From the NCBI GenBank assembly GCA_977006965.1, contig OZ345364.1, positions 1,302,001 to 1,366,000 on the forward strand: a stretch of 64,000 nucleotides of DNA, written 5' to 3'. Within the stretch, counting starts at the first letter, position 1. Each line of letters opens with the position of its first letter. Of this stretch, positions 22,360 to 33,871 are shown piece after piece. Both the position numbers and the translations under genes were made by a program. The notes beneath the pieces are model-generated. The model was not told the DNA's origin and did not search any database. It saw only the letters and a program-made list of their open reading frames with translations. This stretch comes from Phymatolithon calcareum. Taxonomy: Eukaryota; Rhodophyta; Florideophyceae; Hapalidiales.

Positions 22360-23317
22360 TTAAACTTTTACCAACGCATCTGCTGACGCTTGGGGCAACT
22401 TTCCTAGGGTCAAGAGGTTTTGGCTAGATTCTGTATATGAAAGCGTTTTCTTTTCTTGTTGGTGTAACACGATTCAGTGGACTACAAAAACCCACCTCTG
22501 GTCTCCTTCGGGACCTCGAGGGCGAAAACTACTCCCCTGTCCTGTGGCACGAGGTGATTTCAAGTTGCGGCCAGTCCTTACTTGTCCCAGCCTGGAACAT
22601 GATTTGGAGCTCGTCGAGTGCTCCCTTAGTCCAGGCGTTGTCCTCTTTGAAGTGCCTGTCCTTTGTGAGGACATTTATTACGTCTTCGATGGCATCTTTC
22701 CCACATTGGCCGGTGTGTTCGATAAGGGTAGAGGTGATTATGGGAGGGAACATTCCAAATGACCACTCGATGGCAAGTGTTCTATGTCTTCTTGAATTGA
22801 AGAGAAGGTGCGGGGGTAACGACACTTTCGCGTGCGGTATAGGTCGTCTTTTCGACTTTTCCACATCCTCTGCGGCCTCCAGTATCTTGTTTCTTTGGTA
22901 TTTCTTGATGTTTGTCTTAGCTGTCGTTTCGTTTTCTGCTTCGCACAGGAAGCCATTCACTTTCGCGTGGACAATATCTCTCTCCGCTTCTTGACGTTCC
23001 TTGTTCGCGATCTCTGCTGTTGGACCAGATATCAGCGAATCGCGTCTTCTTATCAATCTCTGCGCAAAGCGTCTTGCAAGGACGTCTCTTCTTCCCTTGG
23101 GTTGGAGAATACGACACATGGCCCTGCACCTGTTCAAGCTTCTTTTTCCTGGTTTCCCAAGGATTTGCCCGAAAGAACATAGATTCAACCTTCCTGACTT
23201 CCGAGGCCACATTCGCAGTCCAAAGTGTGAGGTGTAGAGCATATTCCCATCTTGACTGCACAAGATATTTGTACAGCCTAATCGCCCTCGCGGGGTGGAC
23301 ACCATTAGTAAACACGC
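22360..23317 (-). pseudogene. LINE, 3' half (outer element, interrupted)
   Basis: The minus strand encodes the LINE C-terminal region: YKYLVQSRWEYALHL near 23265, then AERDIVHAKV, SRRHRTLAIEWSFGMFPP and GKDAIEDVINVLTKDRHF, aligned with the same blocks in the plus LINE. It ends in a 3' UTR and A/T-rich tail near 22360. At 23317 it is cut by the plus-strand LINE and resumes at 25134, so 25134-25834 and this segment are one original element. Frameshifts are present. Confidence 0.75.
23305..23317. repeat. Target-site duplication, left copy (LINE)
   Basis: TTAGTAAACACGC, repeated exactly at 25134-25146, flanks the inserted plus-strand LINE. Confidence 0.85.
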
Positions 23318-25133
23318 TGCGCGCTCCCCGCGGGAAGGCTCTTGGACCAGACAAGATTGGAATAGAGATGTTACAAGCAAACCCAAAGATGAGCGGTGAC
23401 TTACTAGGATCCCTATGGGAGGTGTGCGGCAGACTTCAGTGCATGCCAACAGAATGGCGTAGGGCAACCCTGATTCCCATTCACAAGAAAGGACCGGCAC
23501 ATATTCCAAGCAACTACCGGCCAATTTCGCTGTTGAGTCAAGTCCGGAAAATTATCGACTCCGCGATGGACTCGGCAATACGGGAGCGGTACAAATTCCA
23601 CAGATTCCAACTGGGATTTCAGAAGAACAAAAGCACGGAACTCGCGATTTTGAGAGCGACAAGCACGATGAAGAAAGGCCACCGCTTCATTGCCGTCCTA
23701 GACCTATCCTCTGCTTATGACCGCGTCCCTCGCAACATCCTGCAATGCAGAGTCGAGAGATGTTTACCCCCGTACATCGCCGAAATGGTAAAATACCTAC
23801 TGAAACCGTCATGGGTATCCACTGTAGGTGACGAGGAAAAACGGTGGCTCCTGATCGACCGGGGAGTCCCACAAGGCTCCCCACTAAGCCCATGTCTGTA
23901 TAACATGTTCATGGATACGTTCGCGCAGGAGATGGAAAAGGAACCGCGGCAAATGTCGAGGCACTCAGCAATCCTGTTTGCAGACGACGTCCAACTGCAA
24001 GCGACCAACTCCGACGGAATGCAGTGGCTTCTTGATACAGCGACGCGATGGGCTAGGGAAAATGGAATGACATGGAATACGAAAAAGGGAAAAAGCAAAG
24101 TCCTCATCTACCCAGGACTATTCAAGCGAAAGTTCCGCCTAGCTGATGCGGAACTCCACGAAACAAGACGTCTGGAATACCTTGGCACTACCATCGACAA
24201 CAAGGGAGTAACTGAACACGCAACGTTAAACAGAGTCAGGAAAGGGAAAGGCGTCATTCTGGGCCTCCGGGATATAGGAATGAACGCCAGGGGCCTAACC
24301 ACAAAAAAGAACATTGCAATCTACAAGACACTCGTGCAATGCAAGTGGGAGTACGCCCTACACCTAACCCCATGGGCGAGATCCGTCCAAGCGCAAATCG
24401 ACCAGGCAGAAGGGCTGTTCTACTCCCTCATTGTAGGGCGCTTCGCATTCCGCCTGCAGAACCGAATGAGAGCACTATGCAAAATCGTGCCACCGGAAAT
24501 AAGAAGGGCGCAATTAGGGGAACACTTCGCCCTGCGCCTAATGAAAGCGAAACAAGAAATCGAGGAAAAGCCTGATTATGAAGGCAAAGCCGAAGGCCTG
24601 CGGTACGCAGAGAGAGATATTATGTACCTGACACAGCACGACCTCTTAGCTGAACAGGCTGATAGAGCTGCACGCGGAATGGTCACCCCTAAGGAGGAGA
24701 GAAATCGCCTCTCTCAAGCATGGGAACAAGAAGAGGAAGGCCTAAAACGAAGAATCCCCGTGGACGTGACAGAGCCCGCAAACCCGGTTATGCTACTGAA
24801 ATCGCGAAAACATCGACTGCTGGGCGTGAAATGGTTCTTCGGACGCTTTCCCCCACGCGCACACACGTCCTACGTAGAGAACTTTGGGGAGCTGGCGGAG
24901 AAGAGCCTGGACACACTGCAACAAAACCTCACGAGACCAAGACTAACCGCGACAGCTGAGGAGGAAACGATGCAGGCAATGAGCAAATTATTGGAGTTAG
25001 AGATTATAATGACCGAGGAGATGCCTGTACGAGGAAACTTTATCGGAAAGGAAGCATAGCACACGGGAAGCTGCTCTGGTGTCGGAACTACTGGCGTTGA
25101 GGGCTTCTAAAATAAAAAACTTACAATTTCCCC
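23318..25133 (+). mobile_element. 5'-truncated LINE inserted into another LINE
   Basis: Bounded by 13-bp duplications TTAGTAAACACGC (23305-23317 and 25134-25146). The open frame runs from the 5' junction to 25059. It starts inside the RT domain at GKALGPDKIGIEML (block 0) and continues with ISLLSQVRKIID, VLDLSSAYDRVPRN (catalytic Asp), DRGVPQGSPLSPCLYN and FADDV (catalytic DD), then the thumb and a long C-terminal region. Endonuclease and N-terminus are missing through truncation, so there is no native start codon. A 60-bp 3' UTR ends in AAAATAAAAAAC. The intact frame suggests a relatively recent insertion. Confidence 0.9.
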
Positions 25134-25834
25134 TTAGTAAACACGCCCAGTCGTCGGAGATATCCAAGCACATTTTTGGATTTCTTAATCCTGTCTGTCA
25201 GTTTGGTGTCTGAAACTCCCTGTTCCGTTAGTGCTACCCCGAGGTATTTTACCTCCCAGAGAGTCTTTAGCCGCCCTGAGAGCCGGAAGCTATGACCTGC
25301 CGTATCCTTGGTCCAAAGAATTACGCTTTTTACGGTGTTCCACACCATACCATTTCTCTGCGCCCACTCCGAGGCTATATCCAGGAGACTTTGGAGGCCT
25401 TCCACAGATTTTGCGGACAATTTCACGTCGTCTGCAAACATTTTGCAGGGCTCGTTTGTGATATTCTTCGGAATGAAGTCTAGAGCAACGGCAAACGTGT
25501 CCATGAAGATATTGTACAGGCACGGACTGAGAGGAGACCCCTGAGGAACGCCTCTGTCAATGGTGTACCACACGGAATCCTCGTCGTCTCTCGTCTGTAT
25601 GAATGAGGGATCCAGAAATAGAATAACCATTTCGGCGATCTCTGGTTCCAGCACCTTCCTTATTCTCTCTGCAAGCTTATTCCTTGGTACGGAGTCGTAG
25701 GCAGCTTTAAGGTCTAAGACTGCCACGCAGCTGTAGCCTGATTGTCGGAGGGATATATACGCGAGAGACACGATTCCCTTACGGCCTGTAGACACGCAAT
25801 GTTGCAGGGGTGTAATGAACGACATTATCACCAT
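25134..25834 (-). pseudogene. LINE, RT half (outer element, interrupted)
   Basis: Minus-strand RT domain: VAVLDLKAAYDSVPRN, DRGVPQGSPLSPCLYN, the catalytic FADDV box, and KYLGVALTEQGVS. The frame is open over 237 residues, ends at the junction with the inserted LINE (GVFTKG), and continues biologically at 23317 (FTNGVHPAR). The 5' end is truncated within the RT domain near 25834. Confidence 0.85.
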
Positions 25835-27622
25835 CGACCTAGGAGCTCTACAAAGGCTCCTTGCGATCTATCCACCGACACCGTCAACACAGTATGGTGA
25901 ATGACTCTTCCAAGAGGAACCAACGGATTTATCGCAGACACCGACTAACACTCAACGTACTATTAGTCTAGCGTCGGTTAGTGTCGAGAAAACTCTACCA
26001 AACGAGGTAGATACAGTCGGCACCTCAGGACTTGAAGTCCCGGTGCCTCGCTCGCAGCACCGGCACGTGGCGGCACAGCGTTGTGCGGACCGTGTGCGTG
26101 AACTGCTTGTTGAGCGGGTGGCGCCTCCCAGGCGTACTTGGTTACGGGGGGAGACGTAGTGTGAAGTGGGATTGTGTGCTTTGACCTTGATTCCGACTTG
26201 CCGAGTTTAATGAGATGGGAAACTATTCTAGCTTATATAGTATCCATCTACAGGGGGGAGCTCGATAGTGATTTGGCTTAGACTGTCGTCTATTGCAGAC
26301 AGTTACCCGCACGTTAATCGAGATGTTTCGGTTCGCAACGTATGCGTGTCGTTAGGTGCTAGCAATGTATCGTAAGCTTTGCAGATAGTCTCGAGAGCTT
26401 TGCTCAGTGTTCTGCACAGCGGGCTCTTGTTTCGGTTAGGTCTTCTGTAGGCTACTGGCGGTACGCAACCGACAATATTGATTGTCTTCTCGTCTCGAAC
26501 GTCAATCACATGTGATCGTTGCTTGACCGTTGACTGGCTCGATGAGGGTGTGCCAGGCTGAGCACATATAACCGATAGATGAACGGTTCATTCTCGAGGG
26601 AGCACTGTCTGCCTGGCTGACGATCGATGAGAGATGATAGTTACTTCTCGCAGGATCGAATCTGCGACAGTTAGTGCCCCCCCTTTTTGCAGGGTGTGCA
26701 ATTGCTCGCCCCTGCCTTATTTAAGCGGCGATCCTGATCGCATCTTAGACTGCGGCATCGCATCACAGAGACATCACCCCTTTTCAAGATAAACCCCAAC
26801 CCTTATCTTTTCACTCCCAGTGATTACAGGCCCGGCAGATCACCTACTCCTATTGCACAACCCGGTGTAATGGTAGTGGGCTACGCTGTGCACATGATAC
26901 AATATGAGGACACGGAATATTGACCGTGAATCTAATGAACTGTACAGTACTGTAGTCGCAAATACTTCTCCATTATATAGTCAATCCTTGATAACTGGAT
27001 GTCCAATGTGGAAAGGTCTGATATCCAGATACCAAGGTATTCTGGATTCGAATCTGTATGATAGCTCAAATGGTACACGTGTACAGCCGAAAGCCAGAAA
27101 TGCAGGCGACATGGCTTACGTCTGCCCCATGTCCGGCAATTTGGCGGTCATATGCGCCTCGTTGAAGGATAAAGTTATGTTGGGTGCTCGGCACAGAAGC
27201 CAATGTTAGAAATTGAGCATCCCTCTTCTCGACTCGGCAAAGCGCCCACGTGTTATGCTCCGTGAAACCGACTCAAAAAAGTGTAAAAATTGCATGCATG
27301 CACCGTGGCACACGCATTGACGCTATTCAGATATGGAAAATTCTAAGAATCTTAAAATGTAGATAAATTTGTGATGACACCGTGTTGTTGGATACCGCTT
27401 GTATTCTGAAAACCGAGGAAATTCTAAACTCGAAGATCCAGTTAACGAGGATTGACCCTATCACAGGTGTACATGTACACATGACGTAAAGTTTTTGGAT
27501 TGTGTGATTGTAGACAGCACTCCCGCTTCGAAATAATCCCCCGAGCAACAACGCCGCTTATCTCTACCAACTCCACCGCTTCCGCCGAACCAGCTGCAGT
27601 CCATCGTGTAGGCAGCATCGAC
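25835..27622. other. No recognisable gene; possible promoter region
   Basis: A TATA-like TTATTTAAG lies near 26720. A short inverted motif CGCAG/CTGCG surrounds GATCGAAT near 26650. No coding domain. The last 200 bp should hold the promoter of the NLR-like gene; the frame is open from 27500. Confidence 0.35.
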
Positions 27623-30600
27623 ATGGAAGCCGTCGGTGCCGTATCCTCCGTAATTGGCATCATCGCGGAAGCGCGCAATGTCATCACCAGTGTCAAGAAC
27701 CGAATTGTCATCATCCGGCATGCCCCTGACACTTTCGAAAGTTTAAACGTGGAAATTAATCAGGCGAAGGAGCATGTCACGAAGGTGCACCAACATCTTT
27801 CATCATCACCAAAGGCTATCTCCAATAGCATGCGTCCTCTTTTCGACGAACCGTTAACGTCTGTGAGCAACATTCTCAACCACTGCAGCTCAATGTTGGA
27901 CACTCTCGAGAACAAAGTCAAGTCCGTGCTCCATCGAACAGTCCGCGCCAATCACATAAGCAGCACCATGAATGCTGTACTCTCAGAAATTGAAAGCGCC
28001 TCTGACAAGCTGCTAATTTTGATTTCAACGCTCACCACCGGACAGAACATTCGAGATCTTCATGATGCTATTATGCCGAAGCTGGACAACTTGCGAATCA
28101 CCGGAAACGTGGAAGAAGTATATCGGGTGCGAGCAAGCACGCCGGCACTCCCCCTAGGCACAACCCTGAACTTTGACACAAAGGATGAGCATGGAAAGCC
28201 CTGTACTCCCGAAGGAATATTGAAGGAATCCATTTTGTTGTCGGACTCTTCGTCCACATTGACTGTGGCGACTGGAGTGAGTACTGGTGGGGTCATTACG
28301 CCTGCGCACGGTGTCCTCGGAATGGCAGGAGTTGGGAAGACAATTGCGTTGCAGGGACTTGCCATGGATGACGACATTCGTACTCGTTTTCCTGACGGCA
28401 TGCAATACATAGCGCTCGGTAAAGAAGCCACGTTCCTCGAGGCACGAGAGGAAGTCGCGAAAATAATGAGGCTAACGGGGGCACGTGAATCTGTCTCTGC
28501 CGTGAAGACTTCCTCGTCGCTCCGGGTCGCCGTCGATTATGCGGTCGATTGGTTCCATCAGAAAACATGCTTGTTTCTTGTCGATGATCTCTGGCCTACT
28601 GAGGACTGCGAGACGGGGTTCTTGAAAGATCTTCGTCAGCTGTTACGAAGCTGCTCCGATAGTCGAATGGCTGTAACCACGAGGAGTAAGTTCATTGCAA
28701 AATGTGCTGGGCGGCGCGTCTACTTCAAGCCCAGAGCTCCGCTAGGAGTCGAGTCCATGAACATATTCATGATGCATGCAACACAAGCAGCCGCGAAAGA
28801 AGAGCTTCCTGAATTTACCTCGGACATGAAAAGATGTATGGAGCCAATCCTTGTGATTTGTGCCGGGCTACCGATAGCACTGGCAGTCGCCGGATGCACA
28901 GTTGCTCGCCTTGCGGAAGAAGAAGATGAGCCATATGATTTTGAAGGTATTTGTGACGAGTATGCCTCAATGCTGGAGAAACGACGCCTTGAGCTTGGCA
29001 AAACGGAAGGGCCTGAAGGTGCAAGCCTGAATGCAGGACTCTCCGTCAGTCTGCAAGTGCTGCAAGCTGGATTCGAGAAGCTCAAGGAAAGACATGTTCC
29101 TGTCGTCGAACACACGATCGCTGATCTCTACACAAGCCTTTGCGTGTTAAGATATCAGGCTTGGGTCCCCATTTCCGTCCTTAGCCGAATGTGGAAGGTC
29201 GACAAAGGTTTTGCTTTGGAAGTTGTGCGCCTTTTCAGCGAGTTGAGTCTTTGTAAGCTCAGTTTTCGAAAACCTGCACAACAGCTGGCAAAAGAAGGTG
29301 GCCTCATGCTTCACGACCTTCAATTGGACTTTTGCAAAGGACAGGCGGAAACGATGAAGACTAGCATGCTGTGGCATACACGACTTCTCAGCGGATATAT
29401 AGAACCAGGTTCGAGGACATTCGAGGATTCAGTTCTCCTTTCGCAAGGTGGTTCTTTGGAGAATACGTTGCGTGTGAACCGATCGAGGCCTTGGTGGACC
29501 GTCACATACGACGGTTATATGCATGGGGAGGTTGCGAGACATTTGCTATCTGCAGATTTGAGCTTTGAGCTTGGGGCCCTTTTGTTGGATGCGCGTTGGA
29601 CGCATGTACGGTCTGAGATCGGTGGGATGTTGGCACTCAAGTCAGACTTCGATTACTTGCTGACACTTAGCGACAAAATTCTTCCACGCAAACTCAAAGA
29701 AAGCTTCAAATTGCTTTGGAAAGCGGTACAACTGTCGTGGGGAAGATTGTCGCAAGGACAGCGATCCTTCCTTTTCCATGTGTGCGGGTGCCTGTTTAAT
29801 TTGCGGACTGAGCATGCAATCATTGACTCATACGTAAATAGTATCGAAGCGCATGCACCAGAGCCGTACTTGCTGCCCATGAGCCCGTTCTTTCCTGACC
29901 CACGCAGCGCGCTGGTCATGGAGATTCCTGTGGGAACCCGTTGCTTGGCGGTTGATTACTCTCCTTGTGGGAAATACATTGCTGCAGGAGCCGATCATGC
30001 TGTTTTGGTTGCAGATGCGTCTACCGGTCGTATACGGAAGCGACTGGAAAGCCATTCTAAGGATGTCACGTGTGTATCATTTGCTCTTGGTACAAAGAAT
30101 ATAGTCTCAGCGTCAATGGATGGTTCGGTCGCTTTGTGGGAATGGGAGACGTTTGACTCGCCTGTTAAAACCTTCATAGGGCACACAGACTGGGTTAATG
30201 GCGTTGCTGCTTGCGGTGATAGCGGGAAGATATTCTCGTGCTCTTACGATTGCACGCTAAGGATCTGGGACGCGAAAACAGGTGAACATGTTAAATCTCT
30301 CGTACAGCACACTGGCGTGAAGTGCGTCGCCGTTTCTCGTATTCGTCAATGCTTTGCAATTGGTTTGTCTCATGGTGAACTGAGAGTTCTGGAAAGTGGA
30401 ACGGGCGAATCTATCTTCGAAGATACCGCAGCGCAGGAAGACGAAATATCGTCTGTTGCTTTCAGTGCGAAGGGCAAATGGTTGGTCACTGGTTCACGGG
30501 ATAAATCTGTTCGGCTATGGGACACTGCAGAATGGGAGAGTACCAGTAAAGTTTTTGAAGGACAAGTCGTGCATTGTGTTGCATTTGGTTGCAATGAGGA

Positions 30601-31615
30601 ACAAGTTGCATTTGGATGCTGTGATGGCATGGTTCGATTGTGGGACAGCAGAACTAAGACAATTATCTGGACATCGTTAAATGTGCATGCCTACGTGTCA
30701 AGTGTTGTGTTTACTCCTGGTGGGGAAAGAATCTTATCCGGGTCGAGTGATGGCTTACTTCATATTTGGGACATTGGTCTCGAAGCCGAAACGATTCGTA
30801 CTGAAAATGAATGTTCCGCACCGGTGAGCACCATTGCGATAAGCCATGACGGGCTTCGAGTTGTGTCTGGTTCTTCGGATGGATCATTGAGAGTGTGGGA
30901 CTCGCGTACCGGCAAGCTGATTGGTTGTCCATGGAGAGCTCACGAAAAAAGGGTGACTTGCGTTTCTTTTTCTCCAGACGGTCGACGTGTGGCCTCCGGT
31001 TCAGATGACAAAGCTTTCGGGCTTTGGGACACGGAGACGTCAAGTCAAATTTGGAAAAGAAAATCTCTCGTGGTTGTTTCGTGTATCTCATTCAGTTCGA
31101 ATGGTTGTCGGATCGTTACGGTGTGCGATTACGATAAAGTTCGTATTTGGGACGCCGAGTCAGGGAAGCGGATCGCAACATTTGAAGGCGGGCGCTTAAA
31201 ACGCGTAGTGGCCTTGTCGGAGAGCTTTGACGGATGTCATGTCGTGTGCCGAAACACTAGTCGTGTCGTGGTTATCTGGAATCGAAACAAGAGAACTATG
31301 GTTTGGAACTCAGATGATGGCGAGAATGGCAGCACTCCAAGAAATGAAATAGCAGACGAGGAAGCGGAGATGATAATCCGCAGTTGTGGACAAGATACAC
31401 GGCATCTCCTGTCGTCTTCTTTTTCGATACGCTATGATGAAGTTTATTACCACGAGAAGGCCGTGTATGCGAGTTTACCCTCTGAATGTACATTGCTTGG
31501 GGCTCTGCCGGCTGAAGCTACCTCCTGGATGTACAGTGAAGCAAGTAAGGTGTTTATTGCATTACTGGAGAGTGGCGCATTAGCAATTTGTAACTTGATG
31601 GTCAAACACTCGTGA
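27623..31615 (+). CDS. NLR-like receptor: N-terminal helical domain, NB-ARC, WD40 array
   Basis: A 1330-residue STAND ATPase. The N-terminus (MEAVGAVSSVIGIIAEARN, then IIRHAPDTFESLNVEI) is a helical bundle resembling the HeLo-like domains of fungal NLR proteins. The NB-ARC follows: Walker A GMAGVGKT (about residues 233-240), Walker B CLFLVDDLW (about 316-324), sensor MAVTTRS, and GLPL motif ICAGLPIALAVAG (about 414). A winged-helix middle region then leads into about 12 WD40 blades from about residue 765, and a C-terminal block shared with the paralogue. In STAND proteins, ligand sensing by repeats triggers ATP-dependent oligomerisation of the N-terminal effector; applying that here is inference. 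The ATG at 27623 matches the paralogue's start; the frame is open from 27500. Intact, and probably functional. Confidence 0.9.
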   Translation: MEAVGAVSSVIGIIAEARNVITSVKNRIVIIRHAPDTFESLNVEINQAKEHVTKVHQHLSSSPKAISNSMRPLFDEPLTSVSNILNHCSSMLDTLENKVKSVLHRTVRANHISSTMNAVLSEIESASDKLLILISTLTTGQNIRDLHDAIMPKLDNLRITGNVEEVYRVRASTPALPLGTTLNFDTKDEHGKPCTPEGILKESILLSDSSSTLTVATGVSTGGVITPAHGVLGMAGVGKTIALQGLAMDDDIRTRFPDGMQYIALGKEATFLEAREEVAKIMRLTGARESVSAVKTSSSLRVAVDYAVDWFHQKTCLFLVDDLWPTEDCETGFLKDLRQLLRSCSDSRMAVTTRSKFIAKCAGRRVYFKPRAPLGVESMNIFMMHATQAAAKEELPEFTSDMKRCMEPILVICAGLPIALAVAGCTVARLAEEEDEPYDFEGICDEYASMLEKRRLELGKTEGPEGASLNAGLSVSLQVLQAGFEKLKERHVPVVEHTIADLYTSLCVLRYQAWVPISVLSRMWKVDKGFALEVVRLFSELSLCKLSFRKPAQQLAKEGGLMLHDLQLDFCKGQAETMKTSMLWHTRLLSGYIEPGSRTFEDSVLLSQGGSLENTLRVNRSRPWWTVTYDGYMHGEVARHLLSADLSFELGALLLDARWTHVRSEIGGMLALKSDFDYLLTLSDKILPRKLKESFKLLWKAVQLSWGRLSQGQRSFLFHVCGCLFNLRTEHAIIDSYVNSIEAHAPEPYLLPMSPFFPDPRSALVMEIPVGTRCLAVDYSPCGKYIAAGADHAVLVADASTGRIRKRLESHSKDVTCVSFALGTKNIVSASMDGSVALWEWETFDSPVKTFIGHTDWVNGVAACGDSGKIFSCSYDCTLRIWDAKTGEHVKSLVQHTGVKCVAVSRIRQCFAIGLSHGELRVLESGTGESIFEDTAAQEDEISSVAFSAKGKWLVTGSRDKSVRLWDTAEWESTSKVFEGQVVHCVAFGCNEEQVAFGCCDGMVRLWDSRTKTIIWTSLNVHAYVSSVVFTPGGERILSGSSDGLLHIWDIGLEAETIRTENECSAPVSTIAISHDGLRVVSGSSDGSLRVWDSRTGKLIGCPWRAHEKRVTCVSFSPDGRRVASGSDDKAFGLWDTETSSQIWKRKSLVVVSCISFSSNGCRIVTVCDYDKVRIWDAESGKRIATFEGGRLKRVVALSESFDGCHVVCRNTSRVVVIWNRNKRTMVWNSDDGENGSTPRNEIADEEAEMIIRSCGQDTRHLLSSSFSIRYDEVYYHEKAVYASLPSECTLLGALPAEATSWMYSEASKVFIALLESGALAICNLMVKHS

Positions 31616-32302
31616 CTAAAGGCTGGAGAACCCCGGATTTGCCGCAAAAACTCAAAGAACACGGTGGTTGAAGAAGTGCATTAAGCGTCAAGTCCGGTCC
31701 GCTGCAAATTCCATATATTCCTGATTTGTGACGATTGCCACGGGGTCTTTACTATGCGAACCACGCCCTCTCGAGCAACCGAGAAGACCCCGATGAAACC
31801 ACATGTCCGTCGACGATCATATGTATATGTCTATTTCTCTTGTTCAATTGTAGAGCTGCGACGACGGCAACGCAATGATGAAAACGCTTTGACCCATTTT
31901 TGCTGCTCGTCCAGTGCTCACTGCGAACACAGATCTGTCGCGCCTCAACATGCCGTCAGGCACAGGTTGGGTGATCGAGGCGAAGCGGTAGATGATCGCG
32001 GTGCACATAATTGCCGCGCGGAACATCAGGGTGGGCGCGGGCAGGAGTAGATTGTGGCGCAATCGCGATGCAGTGGAGGACTAAGCGTCACGAATGAGAA
32101 GAATACCATCAATTTCTGATATGCGAATAGCATGTCTTCCTACACACTCTTCATTACCCTAGTGACACAAAATATATCACCTTTCCCCTTTCAGCACCAA
32201 GGTCGTCACTATGGTCCTGCTCATAGATCAATCGGACTAAGTCAGGACCATAAGAAAAAGCTGCTTTTTCACACAAGGGAAGGAAAAGCAGACGTGTCTG
32301 AT
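31616..32302. other. No recognisable gene
   Basis: A weak hydrophobic minus frame (31844-32062) faintly resembles the 15567-16407 region. Nothing else seen before the copia element. Confidence 0.35.
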
Positions 32303-32307
32303 TCTAG
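32303..32307. repeat. Target-site duplication TCTAG (copia, left)
   Basis: TCTAG immediately before the left LTR, repeated at 40552-40556 immediately after the right LTR. Confidence 0.85.
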
Positions 32308-33047
32308 TGTCGAACAATCTGCTACCAACGCGTTGGTGGTCGAAAATATTTCGCGAAAATTAAAAACATTCTAGGGCTTTTTGCCCAGTTAACAATATGA
32401 GTGCGTAAAACTTAACCGTTAGTCCTACGGCGACCGTCCCGGTCACACCGTAGGCAAGCGACGTCCCGTCTGCTTGGCTCGTCAAAGCACAATACGAAAG
32501 CAAGTTTATTGTACGCGGTTGTTCTCTCTCTTCTTCTTTTTGGTCTTCCTCAGTCCCCTTATCAATACATCCAATCTCACCCTATTGGTTCAAATTCTAC
32601 TCTAAATATTGGATATTTTCTAACCCATGTAGATCAATCCTCATGAACCTCCAGCTGGAATATCAATCGCATCACATTTCAGTCATGAGGTTGGCGAAAA
32701 TCTCCCGCTGGTCGAAAATCATGTTCCACTTCGGGACATACCCCTTCCGATTCCCTGATCAATCCGATTTGGTTTCTTGCAGTCTCTTCCAAAAACGTCG
32801 AATCCGGGCTGGAAACACAGGAAAAATCACAAAATCGCTCGTAACTCGAAAAGTATTGCAGCTAGAGCAATTCTGAGACCAGATTTGGAATTATCGAGGG
32901 GTGCATGTCCTCCGGAAATTTCAACTTGATTGAAGAAATGTGGAACGAGGTTGGAACGGTGGTGGAATGGTAACTTGTCATATTTATCATATGGAATTTC
33001 GGGGGATATTTGTCTTTCCTACCGCGCATTCACCCATATGTGCGACA
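32308..33047 (-). repeat. 3' LTR of the copia element
   Basis: 740 bp, direct repeat of 39806-40551. Differences are clustered near both ends, with one short indel near 32885. TGTCG...CGACA termini. Confidence 0.92.
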
Positions 33048-33227
33048 CTTGCCCGAAAGGCAAATATCAGTGCAGACTTCTTTGTCCATCCGCCTCAACT
33101 TGCACAAACACTCGACCCCCGTCTGTGCGTTCAAGGCGAGCGGGCAATTTCATCTTATCGTTCCTTTCCCTTTTCGCGCGTCGGTTTTCTTCGTTGCTTG
33201 CTCCGTTTGCCGCCGGCCGCCCTCGAG

Positions 33228-33722
33228 ATGTCGGCACCCTCCGTTCCAGACTCGCACCGAGCTACTTCGTCCGCTCGTCCTCGTGCCGTGCGAACTGCCC
33301 TCTGGTCGCATGTGCGTGATACTCGTTACATGTATGCAGCGCGGAGGTCTGTTACGCCATACGTGCGATATTACAAGTATCGCGAGCGTTCTGGGGATCC
33401 GATTCGGGCGGCTAAGTACGAGGCGAAAGTATTGCAAGGGCGGTGTCGGAAATTGTACCCGACAATTCCGGCACATACACCGCCGGATCCATGGCGTCCT
33501 GTCACTCGGTCTTGGTTACGCGAGCAACGTGCGCGTGAGGACCAGAGCGTTCAGTCACGGACTGTTGCCGTGAGCGCGGCGCATGACGAACGTGACGACA
33601 CCGGTGACCACGACAGCCATGATGATGGTGGTGACAGCCTGGCGGTACATGCCGATAACGACACATACCGTAATGTGAATGACGATGATGACGATTGCGT
33701 TTCATATCCTTTCGTTCTGTGA
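33228..33722 (+). CDS. Antisense ORF inside the copia element, unknown function
   Basis: A 164-residue frame on the strand opposite to gag-pol, between the end of pol (33872) and the 3' LTR. The N-terminal two thirds is basic and Tyr/Arg-rich (DTRYMYAARRSVTPYVRYY, then a KYRERSGDPIRAAKYEAK motif). The C-terminus is acidic, with His/Asp runs ending in NVNDDDDDCVSYPFVL. The composition looks like a real protein rather than a shadow, because no sense-strand frame of the element occupies this interval. No family recognised. Antisense accessory ORFs at this position are known in some plant LTR elements; a link is inference. The ATG at 33228 is the first that excludes LTR sequence. Confidence 0.5.
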   Translation: MSAPSVPDSHRATSSARPRAVRTALWSHVRDTRYMYAARRSVTPYVRYYKYRERSGDPIRAAKYEAKVLQGRCRKLYPTIPAHTPPDPWRPVTRSWLREQRAREDQSVQSRTVAVSAAHDERDDTGDHDSHDDGGDSLAVHADNDTYRNVNDDDDDCVSYPFVL

Positions 33723-33871
33723 TGCGACGCGTTGGATAGTCACTGCTTATGCACGGGTTCCCTTTTCATGCGTAAATGAATTTGGTTTTTACAAACATGC
33801 GTATTGTGTTTCCCATTATCAACTCAATTCCCTTCCTCCGCGACAACTAACCTTTCTTTTCATGCGTGCGG

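Noticed and set aside
23318-25133. Twin-priming inversion as the origin of the head-to-head LINEs
   Set aside because: Both LINEs have their own 3' ends and a clean 13-bp duplication flanks only the plus copy, so nested insertion explains the arrangement.
26620-26680. tRNA-like T-arm (CGCAG GATCGAAT CTGCG)
   Set aside because: The loop is eight bases and no acceptor or anticodon arm fits around it.
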